Positions 14,200 to 22,301 of a DNA stretch of 35,900 bases are shown piece after piece. The DNA lies in the IMG/VR virus record IMGVR_UViG_3300025000_000270, positions 1-35,900 of that record. One strand, 5' to 3'. The notes below the pieces were generated by a model that ran no database searches, was not told the origin of the DNA, and saw only the letters and a list, made by a program, of their open reading frames with translations. How positions within the stretch are numbered: the first letter of the stretch is position 1; every line of letters starts with the position of its first letter. Origin of the DNA: a virus. Position numbers and translations under genes: made by a program.

Positions 14200-14748
14200 A
14201 TGGCAGAAGAAATTGTGGACATCGACACTACAACCGATGAAGAGGAGGTAGACATCTTCGAAGACACCGATGATGTAGATGCGCTCAAAGAGCAACTTGC
14301 AAAGAAAGACGAAACGAACAAGCAACTCTATGTGCGCATGAAGAAGGCAGAAGGATTTGAGATCATTGACGGAAAGTGGGTAAAGCCACAGCAAGTAATA
14401 AAGCCAACGGTCAATCCAGAAGCAAATGAAGACATGCTTTCACAGAAAGACATGATGGCGTTTATCAGGGCCGGAATAGACGATGACGACATATCGGTAG
14501 TAACTGATTATGCAAAACTGAAGGGTATCACCGTTTCCGAGGCTCTTAACTCAACGGTCATCAAAGGAATCCTTGCAGAGAAAGAAGAAGAGCGCAGAAC
14601 AGCACAGGCAACCTCCACGGGGAATACTCGTAAGGGTTCGTCAAAGCCAAGTCCAACTCAATTACTGGAAAAAGCCAAGAAAGGCGAAATGCCAGAAAGC
14701 GATGAGGATATGGCCGCACTTGTGAAAGCGCAGTTTGAAAATAAGTAA
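14200..14748 (+). CDS. Head scaffolding protein
   Basis: 182 aa from the ATG at 14200. The N-terminal 50 residues are very acidic (DIDTTTDEEEVDIFEDTDDV), followed by helices and a basic, disordered C-terminal part with TGNTRKGSSKPSP and a terminal helix ending ALVKAQFENK. This acid-to-basic layout, immediately before the capsid gene, is typical of scaffolds that guide prohead assembly and then leave. An upstream ATG at 14170 in the same frame is less likely because it places the palindrome inside the gene. Confidence 0.78.
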   Translation: MAEEIVDIDTTTDEEEVDIFEDTDDVDALKEQLAKKDETNKQLYVRMKKAEGFEIIDGKWVKPQQVIKPTVNPEANEDMLSQKDMMAFIRAGIDDDDISVVTDYAKLKGITVSEALNSTVIKGILAEKEEERRTAQATSTGNTRKGSSKPSPTQLLEKAKKGEMPESDEDMAALVKAQFENK

Positions 14749-14754
14749 ATCGGT

Positions 14755-14792
14755 GGTGTGGGCAACGAAATTAACGCCCATAAAAAAACACC
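14755..14792 (+). promoter_or_regulatory. Hairpin leader of the major capsid gene
   Basis: GGTG (14755-14758) pairs with CACC (14789-14792), and TGGGC (14759-14763) with GCCCA (14776-14780), leaving TAAAAAAA bulged on the 3' side. It ends three bases before the capsid ATG, which has no Shine-Dalgarno. Confidence 0.55.
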
Positions 14793-14795
14793 TAA

Positions 14796-15656
14796 ATGGC
14801 AGCACAGTCAATCGCCACTCGAGCGAATCGAGAAAAGTATTTAATGTCGAAGTTTGACTATCTATTGCGCAACGCAGTAGTAGCAGAGAAGATCTGTTCG
14901 GTAGATCGATCTGATCTGAAACTTCTTCAGAACCCGTACGGATCAACCGCAACCGCAACCGTACAGGCAATCGCAGGAACATACACGGTAAAGAATTTTC
15001 AGGTAACTGATGATACCTTGACCGTAAGTGAGGAAATCATCACTTCGGAGCACATCTTTGCACATGAAGACATCTTCGCTCAGTTCGATCTCTTTAGTTC
15101 TCGAACTGATAGCATGATGTATGCACTCACGAAGTCTATCGACCAGTACGTTCTTAACGTATTGTGTGAAGACGGAACCGGAGCATACACAACTCCAGTA
15201 GGAGGTTTCACGACCGCAGCAAACATCACCGCTATTCTTGGGGGATTGTGGGCAAAGGTAGCAGGATATGCAGATACCTATAAGGGACTGTATCTTGTTA
15301 TCGAGGCTCCTGATGTTGCTGGTTTTGTAACAGCACAGATGGCGAGCGGGTTCAACTTCTCGGACTCTGCGCTCAAGAACGGATTCATGACGCAACAGGC
15401 TGGTATCGACATCTATGTTGTTGCAGCCGACACCTTCACAGACGACACCATTGGTACTCGTTCCGACTTCACCAACAGCGGACATCGTTTGTTCGGAGTA
15501 AAGAACACCGCAACCTATGCAACTCCTCGTGGCATTGTATATGACGAAAAGAAGGTAACTGGAAAGACTGGTACCGAGCTCGTCGTATCTGCTCTCTGTG
15601 GCGCAAAGGTCTGGGCATCAAAGGCTGCCCTGACAATTGATGTGACTTTAGCCTGA
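14796..15656 (+). CDS. Major capsid protein (HK97-fold type)
   Basis: 286 aa. Position after the scaffold, length and the pattern of short alternating strands (ATVQAIAGTYTVKNFQVTDD, then SEHIFAHEDIFAQFD, then GLYLVIEAPDVAGFV, then GIVYDEKKVTGKTG and a beta-rich end) fit a small HK97-fold coat protein. It probably forms the icosahedral shell. Despite an expected high expression, the gene has no Shine-Dalgarno and lies 47 bases after the scaffold stop with a hairpin leader. A pseudoknotted RNA follows the stop. Confidence 0.85.
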   Translation: MAAQSIATRANREKYLMSKFDYLLRNAVVAEKICSVDRSDLKLLQNPYGSTATATVQAIAGTYTVKNFQVTDDTLTVSEEIITSEHIFAHEDIFAQFDLFSSRTDSMMYALTKSIDQYVLNVLCEDGTGAYTTPVGGFTTAANITAILGGLWAKVAGYADTYKGLYLVIEAPDVAGFVTAQMASGFNFSDSALKNGFMTQQAGIDIYVVAADTFTDDTIGTRSDFTNSGHRLFGVKNTATYATPRGIVYDEKKVTGKTGTELVVSALCGAKVWASKAALTIDVTLA

Positions 15657-15665
15657 ACGTAACCA

Positions 15666-15751
15666 CCTTTTGGGTGGTACAGGACTATTCGCTAACTCCG
15701 TTTTCTCCACCGGTTAGCGGACTAACGGATATTCCTGTACTGCCCAAAAGG
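15666..15751 (+). ncRNA. Structured RNA with internal pseudoknot after the capsid gene
   Basis: CCTTTTGGGTGGTACAGG (15666-15683) pairs with CCTGTACTGCCCAAAAGG (15734-15751) over 18 positions, including two G-U pairs. Inside the enclosed 50 bases, CGCTAAC (15690-15696) pairs with GTTAGCG (15713-15719) and TCCGTT (15697-15702) with AACGGA (15724-15729), which cross as an H-type pseudoknot. There is no T-run, so it is not a normal intrinsic terminator. It occupies nearly the whole gap before the ATG at 15763. Confidence 0.8.
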
Positions 15752-15762
15752 GATTCAATCAT

Positions 15763-16008
15763 ATGGTAAAACAAAAGAAAGGGGTTGTAGAAGTCCCAAA
15801 AGAGGCACTACAAGCCCCTGTAGTAGAAGTAAATGAGGAAAGTGAAGTAGTAGCCGAAGTTGAGGAAAATAAGGTTGAAGAGTCAACTGATATTTCCGAA
15901 GCAAAGAAAGCATTTATGGCTAAAGTCGAAGCCTATAAAATTAGTAACCCTATCAAGTACGAGCGGAAAAAGGAATCCTTTGAAGCTACCTTGAAGGGAA
16001 TGGAATAA
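15763..16008 (+). CDS. Acidic head-module protein
   Basis: 81 aa. The first half is rich in E and V (EVNEESEVVAEVEENKVEES), probably disordered, followed by a charged helix. It starts 11 bases after the structured RNA and directly precedes the decoration-like gene. No family recognised. Confidence 0.6.
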   Translation: MVKQKKGVVEVPKEALQAPVVEVNEESEVVAEVEENKVEESTDISEAKKAFMAKVEAYKISNPIKYERKKESFEATLKGME

Positions 16009-16380
16009 ATGGCAGTAGCAAATGGAATTAATCCGACATTCGATAAGGTCAACATCGGAAACTCTGGCACTAATACCGCAGTAACGCAGGCAACATCGAC
16101 CGCAACAGCGGTCAGGATTAATGCTGCGACTGGTGTTATCACCATGTTTGGTCCGACCGCTACCCCAGCAGGTGGAGAGAGTACATTCGATCTCTTGAGC
16201 AGCCAGATCACGGCAAAATCGGTTATTCCGATTAACGTTGCATCAGGAAGTGTAGGGGGGACTACGCAGGTATTCACTAAGAGTGCCGCTGCAGGTTCCG
16301 CTACGATCGTTCTTACAAACCTGCACGCTTCGGTAGCAGAAACGGGAACGCTTGTGTTGAACTTCGCAGTAATCAATTAA
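16009..16380 (+). CDS. Putative capsid decoration or beta-rich virion protein
   Basis: 123 aa. Nearly all short beta strands and T, A, G and S-rich turns (ATAVRINAATGVITMFGPTA, VVFTKSAAAGSATIVLTNLH-like), with few charges. This composition and the place after the capsid gene suit a decoration or head-fibre protein. It starts with the base after the previous stop. Inference from context. Confidence 0.6.
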   Translation: MAVANGINPTFDKVNIGNSGTNTAVTQATSTATAVRINAATGVITMFGPTATPAGGESTFDLLSSQITAKSVIPINVASGSVGGTTQVFTKSAAAGSATIVLTNLHASVAETGTLVLNFAVIN

Positions 16381-16390
16381 CGTTTCTACT

Positions 16391-16415
16391 CTGTCCCTTA
16401 TGGGGATAGGGATAG
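16391..16415 (+). other. Short hairpin between decoration-like genes
   Basis: CTGTCCC (16391-16397) can pair with either of two overlapping GGGATAG copies (16403-16409 or 16409-16415), with one G-U pair. There is no T-run after it. The function is unclear. Confidence 0.35.
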
Positions 16416-16444
16416 GCATATTAAAATAAATATAAAACTAATTT

Positions 16445-16702
16445 ATGGCAGTACAATACTCACGTTCAGGTTTACCAATTAATCTTCAGTCGGAAAAAGC
16501 AGTCGCAGCGACAGCAAGTACTACTCTGGTATTCAATCCAGCAGTACAATTATATTCAGGTTCAGGCGGAACATTTACCGTCGTTCCAGTTGGGCAAACT
16601 TCATCGGCAACATTCGTAAGCGTACCAGCAGGTGTGGTGCTTCCCGTTCTTATCACGACACTCGAAGAAACATCGGCAACAAATGTAATCGGACTTTCGT
16701 AA
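16445..16702 (+). CDS. Small beta-rich virion protein
   Basis: 85 aa. Beta-rich (STTLVFNPAVQLYSGSGGTF, SVPAGVVLPVLITTLEET), resembling small decoration or adaptor proteins. No Shine-Dalgarno. Its stop is one base before the adaptor gene. Confidence 0.6.
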   Translation: MAVQYSRSGLPINLQSEKAVAATASTTLVFNPAVQLYSGSGGTFTVVPVGQTSSATFVSVPAGVVLPVLITTLEETSATNVIGLS

Positions 16703-16703
16703 A

Positions 16704-17507
16704 ATGCAATACTCGGATACCACAAATAAATCTGGGATTTTACAAGACTGCGAGTTCTGGTGCAATCTTTCCGACGCAACAATAACTGCATCAACTGCAA
16801 CATTTACAAAGCAGGTCTTTACTTCGCTTCTTAATAGACGCTATGAGCGTGCTTTAGGCATGATCGGCGCAACTTCCCGTAATGTTGTAGCAGACGATAC
16901 GAATTACGACCATCAGTTCTTTTCTTATTTCGATATTGTTTCAGGACAGAATGATTATCAGTTCTTAACTGACGCAGATGGCAATTCAATAACAGACATT
17001 ACGGGTGTGCTTATTCTTAGGTCATCGAGCGACACGGAATATGTATCACTTGATAAACTTTCCGTTGGAGATAGCCGAGTAAACTATGGAAACGCAAGTG
17101 GCGATCTCGGTACCAACTCGAATAATGACACAAACCTCATTATTTCCCCAAATCCATCCAATACAGGAGTACCTACGGGATATATAGAGCAGAATAATAC
17201 CATTTTCTTTGACAAAAAACCGAATTATTCAAAGACAAACGGAGGGAAACTGTTCTTTAAGCGTGTGCCTTCATATTTCACAATAAGCGACACCACAAAA
17301 GCCCCCGGATTTAACCCAGATCACCATAGGATTCTCTCTCTCGGGGCTTCATATGACTGGATATTGGTAAATAAACCAGATCAAGGGACTCTCATTACTA
17401 GAATCGAAGCAGAATTACGACGAGCAGAGCAAGAATTTAAGGATTGGATAAGAATGAAAAACCCAGAAAAAGGACGAATGACAGTAAGACAAGACAGTTG
17501 CAGATAA
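16704..17507 (+). CDS. Head-tail adaptor or tail-tubular-like protein
   Basis: 267 aa. A helical start (FTKQVFTSLLNRRYERALGM) is followed by a long beta-rich middle and a C-terminal helix ending WIRMKNPEKGRMT. The layout and gene position between head and tail genes resemble the gp4/gp11-type adaptors of short-tailed phages. The call is from context and fold-like pattern, not from a strict motif. Confidence 0.6.
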   Translation: MQYSDTTNKSGILQDCEFWCNLSDATITASTATFTKQVFTSLLNRRYERALGMIGATSRNVVADDTNYDHQFFSYFDIVSGQNDYQFLTDADGNSITDITGVLILRSSSDTEYVSLDKLSVGDSRVNYGNASGDLGTNSNNDTNLIISPNPSNTGVPTGYIEQNNTIFFDKKPNYSKTNGGKLFFKRVPSYFTISDTTKAPGFNPDHHRILSLGASYDWILVNKPDQGTLITRIEAELRRAEQEFKDWIRMKNPEKGRMTVRQDSCR

Positions 17508-17508
17508 T

Positions 17509-17715
17509 ATGGCTACCCTGACCAACATAAATAAGAGCAGTGCTACTTTAACCAATATAAATAAAAGTGGGGCTACCCTGACCAACATAAATAAGAGCAG
17601 TCAAACAGGTTATATAACTACCGATGACCTTTCTTTCATTCTTGTTGGGGGTAATGAAGACGAAGTGCTTATTTGGAACATCGCGAATGCCTTAACAAAC
17701 ATAACCAAGAACTGA
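17509..17715 (+). CDS. Small tail protein with three decapeptide repeats
   Basis: 68 aa. The first 30 residues are three copies of ATLTNINKS plus S or G, and a degenerate fourth copy (NALTNITKN) ends the protein. The middle (YITTDDLSFILVGGNEDEVL) is unique. Beta-repeat fibres are often built this way. It starts one base after the adaptor stop and is close to the fibre gene. Function unknown. Confidence 0.6.
   Translation: MATLTNINKSSATLTNINKSGATLTNINKSSQTGYITTDDLSFILVGGNEDEVLIWNIANALTNITKN
17512..17600 (+). repeat. Three 30-bp tandem repeats
   Basis: Units at 17512-17541, 17542-17571 and 17572-17600. The first and third are nearly identical (GCTACCCTGACCAACATAAA start), while the middle one has silent changes, so the first and third may have been exchanged or recently copied. 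Confidence 0.9.
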
Positions 17716-17716
17716 T

Positions 17717-18820
17717 ATGTCTAATAAACTACTCTCACAACTCTTAAAAGGAACATATAGCGGAGCAACAGCCTATACGATCGGAGATATTGTTACCTAT
17801 TTAGGGTCTTCTTACGCTTGTAAGGCCAACACAACCAATAATCTACCTACTGATACAACTTATTGGGCTTTATTGGCTTCAAAAGGCGATACAGGGGCTA
17901 CTGGGTCAACGGGTGCGACAGGAAATACAGGACCACAAGGCCCAGCAGGAGAGGTTGCTTCAACTGGCTCATTTACAACTGGCAATTTCGCTATATTCTC
18001 AGACACAACTGGTGATTTAATCCAAGACGCTTCCGTCTCTTCGACAACCTTTGCACTCGCAGCTAAGGGTGTAACCAACGGGGATTCACATAATCACGTT
18101 GGCGGAGATGGTGCACAAATAGACCATGCACTTACTTCGAGCCTAACCTATGTACTCGCAGGACACACAGGGACAGCATCAGAGTTTAACGCAACAATCA
18201 CTGATGTGGATTTTGCTACTATTGCCTCCCCAACCTTCACGGGGACAGTGACAACTCCTGCGATAAAAATAACTACAGGAGCAGGGGCAAGTAAGGTGTT
18301 AACTTCCGACGCAGATGGAGACGCTACATGGGAAACGCCCGCATCATCAGGGGCAGTTAAAAGCATGTCAGCTAAAGTGGACACGGGTGCATATTCTTCA
18401 AGTGCTGCATCACTGACTGAAATTACAACAAATTGGAGACATTCGTTCACACCTATCTCCACGACGAGTACACTTGTTTTTGTTGCAAACTTTTCCCTAA
18501 ATACAACCAACAGTGTAATTCATCAGTATGATTTCTATGACGTGACGAACACCACAGCGGTTGGTAGTGGTATTGCCGCTGGTTCTCGTAGAGCATCTAA
18601 CACAGTATTTCGTGGTCCTGGCGCAGACGCAAATGACGGAGAAAACCTGACCATGATGGCAGTTATAGCAAACACAAGTACTACGACAAGGGTGTACACA
18701 ATCAGAACTTCAAATGAAACCACTGATTCGACTACTGTCACGTATTTCAACCAATCAAATGGAGATTCCTCGGCATTCGGCTGGAATACTCCGTTCACAT
18801 GGACGATAACAGAGATATGA
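17717..18820 (+). CDS. Tail-fibre protein with collagen-like segment
   Basis: 367 aa. Residues 12-55 (SGATAYTIGDIVTYLGSSYA, then TYWALLA) look like a carbohydrate-binding module of the type found near chitinases and tail fibres. GDTGATGSTGATGNTGPQGPAG (residues 57-78, given in part) is a collagen-like G-x-y stretch. The remaining C-terminal part is beta-rich. This is the usual plan of a host-recognition fibre. Confidence 0.7.
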   Translation: MSNKLLSQLLKGTYSGATAYTIGDIVTYLGSSYACKANTTNNLPTDTTYWALLASKGDTGATGSTGATGNTGPQGPAGEVASTGSFTTGNFAIFSDTTGDLIQDASVSSTTFALAAKGVTNGDSHNHVGGDGAQIDHALTSSLTYVLAGHTGTASEFNATITDVDFATIASPTFTGTVTTPAIKITTGAGASKVLTSDADGDATWETPASSGAVKSMSAKVDTGAYSSSAASLTEITTNWRHSFTPISTTSTLVFVANFSLNTTNSVIHQYDFYDVTNTTAVGSGIAAGSRRASNTVFRGPGADANDGENLTMMAVIANTSTTTRVYTIRTSNETTDSTTVTYFNQSNGDSSAFGWNTPFTWTITEI

Positions 18821-19101
18821 CCTACTCACCTAACTCTCTACAAGATAAATTGGATCAACATATTAAAGACAACCAAAAAGATATGGGGGAACTTAAGGAC
18901 GACATTAGAGAACTTAAGAGGTTGTTAATTGGCAATGAAGTAACAGGAGAGAAAGGCTTGATAATAAAGATAGACACGCTCTTCACGCTCTTCACGGAAG
19001 GCAATGCTATCCGTAGGGCTGTGATATGGGTCTTTAGTGGAATAGTAGCAACCTCAGCGTTCGTATACACGATTATAAAGATATTTAAAGAAATCAAATG
19101 A
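18817..19101 (+). CDS. Coiled-coil protein with a C-terminal membrane segment
   Basis: 94 aa from ATG 18817 (ATGA overlap with the fibre stop), or 100 aa from ATG 18799. Residues 5-40 are a charged coiled coil (DKLDQHIKDNQKDMGELKDD) and the C-terminus has one membrane helix (AVIWVFSGIVATSAFVYTII). The plan resembles XhlA-like or holin-accessory proteins. It sits inside the tail genes and not by the lysis genes, so the role is uncertain. Confidence 0.55.
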   Translation: MTYSPNSLQDKLDQHIKDNQKDMGELKDDIRELKRLLIGNEVTGEKGLIIKIDTLFTLFTEGNAIRRAVIWVFSGIVATSAFVYTIIKIFKEIK

Positions 19102-20576
19102 GTGTAATTATTCGACAATTTGATGGGGGTATTGCCAATGATGAGCGTGAAGAAGTTTCAAACTCTTGCACGCTCATTAAGCATTTTGATACCCTTAAAC
19201 CGAATAGACTTGTCCCCTATAGGGATATGGAAAACGAAGCAGGGAGTATTGCACAATACAAGATTAAATCAGTAGAACTTTGTACTCCTACTTCGGGGAC
19301 TCAAACACTATTTGCTCTTGGTTCGGTGGCAAGCCAAACCTATCCGGCTTTCTTGGAAAAAGATACCCCGATCACGGGGACTTTTGCTCTGGCTTCTAGC
19401 GGAACTGATACAGGAGGAGCAGTTATTGGGAACTCTCTCATCGCTTACAAAGCAGACCTCTATGCAATGAAGACATCAGGGACACACACAGTAGTTATCA
19501 ACTATGACCCTGCAACCAATGTACTGGCAACTACAGGTACTATCACAGCCCAATCATCGGCTTCAATCTACCCACAGCCTTTTAGACACCCACAAGACGA
19601 TATACTTTACTTCGGGGCTGGGAATATTATTTCAAAACTAGACAACACAACATTCACAGCAGAAGCTCTTGTGCTTCCGAGTGATTTAATCATAACTTCC
19701 CTTACAGATTACGGGGTATATTTGGCTATTGCTTGCGCTCCAAAAGACGCAGGAAAGTCTTATGTATTCCTATGGGGCAGAGATACTTCGCTAACAACCG
19801 TACAAGAAACCATTGATTTCGGGGAAGGGAACTTGATGGTTATAGACAACGTAGGGGGAACTTTGGTTGGTGTTTCTGGGTCATCTTTGAGTGCTTCATC
19901 ATTCGATATTCTTCCACGCTTAGTAGCACGAGCCTACACTGGCGGACTTGCACGAGTATTTAAGGAAATCAAATCAGAAAGCACCGTACAGACCCTCTCA
20001 AACATCAAAGCAAAAAGTAAGGATTCTCTTTACTTCACAGCCTCTACCCGTATTCAAGGAGAAACGGTAAATCAAATATGGGTATGTAAAAAGAACGCTG
20101 GCGGACAGTTAATCATTCAACCCGATAGACTAGCAAACAACAACACCGCAGTAACCACGGTAGACGGACTTTCGGTTATTGGGGATTATATGTGGGTTGC
20201 CTATGATAACGGATCGTTGAAAAGAACAAACGATTCAGCTTCATACACAGCAACAGCGGTATACGACACCCTCTTGAACCCTTCAATGCCTATCGAGGAT
20301 AGAAGTAAGTTGAAACAATTGAAGAATGTATCAGTATCATTTGCCCCGTTGGCTTCAAGTTCAACTCTCAATGTTCAATACAGATTTGACAACGGTTCAT
20401 ACGAAGACCTATTAAACGCAACAACAGCAGGAACACTCAATAAGGAAGTTGTCAAGACATTAGACGGAGATACCTTTGGGACTGGTAGAGAATTACAGTT
20501 CCGAGTGAACTCGACAGCCGCAGAAGTTACTGAGATAAAGTACGATTACACCGTAAATAAGACACTCACAAACTAA
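19098..20576 (+). CDS. Tail nozzle/stabilisation-like protein
   Basis: 492 aa. The start (IIRQFDGGIANDEREEVSN, then FDTLKPNRLVPYRDM) and the repeated short beta segments of the rest resemble beta-propeller-type nozzle or stabilisation proteins of short-tailed phages (P22 gp10-like or T7 gp12-like role). It is placed before the spike, as those are. The ATG overlaps the previous stop. The family is inferred. Confidence 0.55.
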   Translation: MSVIIRQFDGGIANDEREEVSNSCTLIKHFDTLKPNRLVPYRDMENEAGSIAQYKIKSVELCTPTSGTQTLFALGSVASQTYPAFLEKDTPITGTFALASSGTDTGGAVIGNSLIAYKADLYAMKTSGTHTVVINYDPATNVLATTGTITAQSSASIYPQPFRHPQDDILYFGAGNIISKLDNTTFTAEALVLPSDLIITSLTDYGVYLAIACAPKDAGKSYVFLWGRDTSLTTVQETIDFGEGNLMVIDNVGGTLVGVSGSSLSASSFDILPRLVARAYTGGLARVFKEIKSESTVQTLSNIKAKSKDSLYFTASTRIQGETVNQIWVCKKNAGGQLIIQPDRLANNNTAVTTVDGLSVIGDYMWVAYDNGSLKRTNDSASYTATAVYDTLLNPSMPIEDRSKLKQLKNVSVSFAPLASSSTLNVQYRFDNGSYEDLLNATTAGTLNKEVVKTLDGDTFGTGRELQFRVNSTAAEVTEIKYDYTVNKTLTN

Positions 20577-22270
20577 TGACACCAGAACAGCAAAGAATTG
20601 AAGACCTTGAATTTAAGGTGGCCCAGTTATCTGATGCTTATTATAAATATAACTTTCAAGGTTCACAGGCCATAACAAAAGACACCACAGTTCAATCGGG
20701 GTTTCTTCAATCTGGGAACTTCAAAAGTGGAGTAACGGGTTGGCAGATCAAAAGTAATGGAAACGCAGAGTTTCAGAACGTCAACATTGGTACGAAGATT
20801 ATAACCATTGACAATACCCAGGACATTCAAACCAACCTTGACCTTATAACAACTTCGGGAGGTGGAGTTCTTAACTTAAAGGCAGGAACATACACGGTCA
20901 ATTCTGCCATCCTACCGCCATCAAACACAGCAATTCAAGGACTGAACAAGGGTACTGTTATCATCGACTTCAATAACACTTCGGCAAACATATCCTATGC
21001 AGGGACAAATGTGTACACCACAGGAACTATCACCGCAATAACTTCGGGTGTAAACGTAACAGGTTCGGGTACTTCATGGTTGGCTAACGTAACCGCAGGA
21101 CAACATCTTTTTATAAACACACGTTGGTATCAGATCGCGTCGGTTACTTCTGATACAACCCTAATCCTCGCGGAGTCATATGGAGATGACGAAACACTCC
21201 CAATAACCTATCGAATAGCAACACCAGCACAGAATATCAAGGTTGCCGACATCACATTAAAGAACTCCACAGGAACAGCACTTTCCCTTACGGATTGCCG
21301 AGATTATGAACTCGAAGACCTCCTTTTTCTAGACAACAATAAGGGTCTTTCTGAAACAAATTGTGCATACTCCACAAAGACACGCCTTACTTCGGTTTCA
21401 AACACTTCACACGGGTACGAGATAGCAAACGGATCACTGCTTAATTCAGAGTATTGTGCGGCCGCCGGAAACGGTGGAGATGGCTTTCATATGGAAAACA
21501 TCGAAGCAACACCATTTGCAAGGTGTTCTTCAAACTCAAATACAGGAGATGGCTTTAACTGCACGACATTAGAAAGTTGTGCATTTGGCGTTGAGGCAAA
21601 CGGAAACGGAAGTAATGGAATAGAGTTTGTGTCTGGGTGTGATGAGAACTTCATAAATAACTCTATTGTAAATGGAAACACCGGCGATGGAATCAAACTA
21701 ACAGGAACATCAGACGCTAACACGCTTGGCCCCGCTCTTAATCTTGTAGGAAATGGAGGATATGGAATAAACATTGGAGCAACCTGTACGAATAATATGG
21801 TTATCTCTCCGTATTTCGAAAGCAATTCATCTGGTACGTATGTGGATAGTGGAAGTGGAACTGTGATTATACAAAGCACGTCAACACTCGATACAACAGC
21901 ATTAACTGCATCTGATAATTTAAAAACAAGTGCAGATGGAGTAGATGCACCAAACTCATCGTCATATGAAGTAGTAAAACAAATAATGGTTAGGTATCCA
22001 GGAATAATCCGTGTGAAGTTCGACATAAAAGCACATTCAGGATTCACCATGTTTGGAATAATATATAAAAATGGCATTGCCATTGGAACAGAGCGGAGCA
22101 CAACTGGAACATCATATACGACATTTTCAGAGGACATACGAGTAACAATAGGTGATTATATAGAATTATATACAAAGTATAGTGCATCCGGGCCAGATCA
22201 CGCATCAAGAAACTTTAGAATTTATTACGATACAAATGGAACAACGGTAGATATAGTTGTTCTTGACTAA
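20576..22270 (+). CDS. Tail spike with a parallel beta-helix
   Basis: 564 aa. Residues 1-75 form a virion-binding start (EQQRIEDLEFKVAQLSDAYY is a short coiled coil). The main part has repeated short strands and N-rich turns in the pattern of right-handed parallel beta-helices (NNKGLSETNCAYSTKTRL, NGGDGFHMENI, NGNTGDGIKL, GNGGYGINI). This is the pectate-lyase-type fold used for glycan binding or degradation. The C-terminal 110 residues are a separate beta domain. It probably sets host range. Confidence 0.75.
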   Translation: MTPEQQRIEDLEFKVAQLSDAYYKYNFQGSQAITKDTTVQSGFLQSGNFKSGVTGWQIKSNGNAEFQNVNIGTKIITIDNTQDIQTNLDLITTSGGGVLNLKAGTYTVNSAILPPSNTAIQGLNKGTVIIDFNNTSANISYAGTNVYTTGTITAITSGVNVTGSGTSWLANVTAGQHLFINTRWYQIASVTSDTTLILAESYGDDETLPITYRIATPAQNIKVADITLKNSTGTALSLTDCRDYELEDLLFLDNNKGLSETNCAYSTKTRLTSVSNTSHGYEIANGSLLNSEYCAAAGNGGDGFHMENIEATPFARCSSNSNTGDGFNCTTLESCAFGVEANGNGSNGIEFVSGCDENFINNSIVNGNTGDGIKLTGTSDANTLGPALNLVGNGGYGINIGATCTNNMVISPYFESNSSGTYVDSGSGTVIIQSTSTLDTTALTASDNLKTSADGVDAPNSSSYEVVKQIMVRYPGIIRVKFDIKAHSGFTMFGIIYKNGIAIGTERSTTGTSYTTFSEDIRVTIGDYIELYTKYSASGPDHASRNFRIYYDTNGTTVDIVVLD

Positions 22271-22287
22271 AACACACCTAAAATAAT

Positions 22288-22295
22288 GCTAAAAT
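22288..22295 (+). promoter_or_regulatory. Extended -10 promoter giving a leaderless virion gene
   Basis: TGC followed by TAAAAT (22290-22295) with AAAATAATGC before it, akin to the late promoters. The ATG at 22302 is seven bases after the -10, exactly where transcription should begin. Confidence 0.5.
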
Positions 22296-22301
22296 AAACA
22301 T

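Noticed and set aside
21487-22137. 216-codon minus-strand frame in the spike gene
   Set aside because: It lies wholly inside the spike coding region, and its composition follows from the codon use of that gene.
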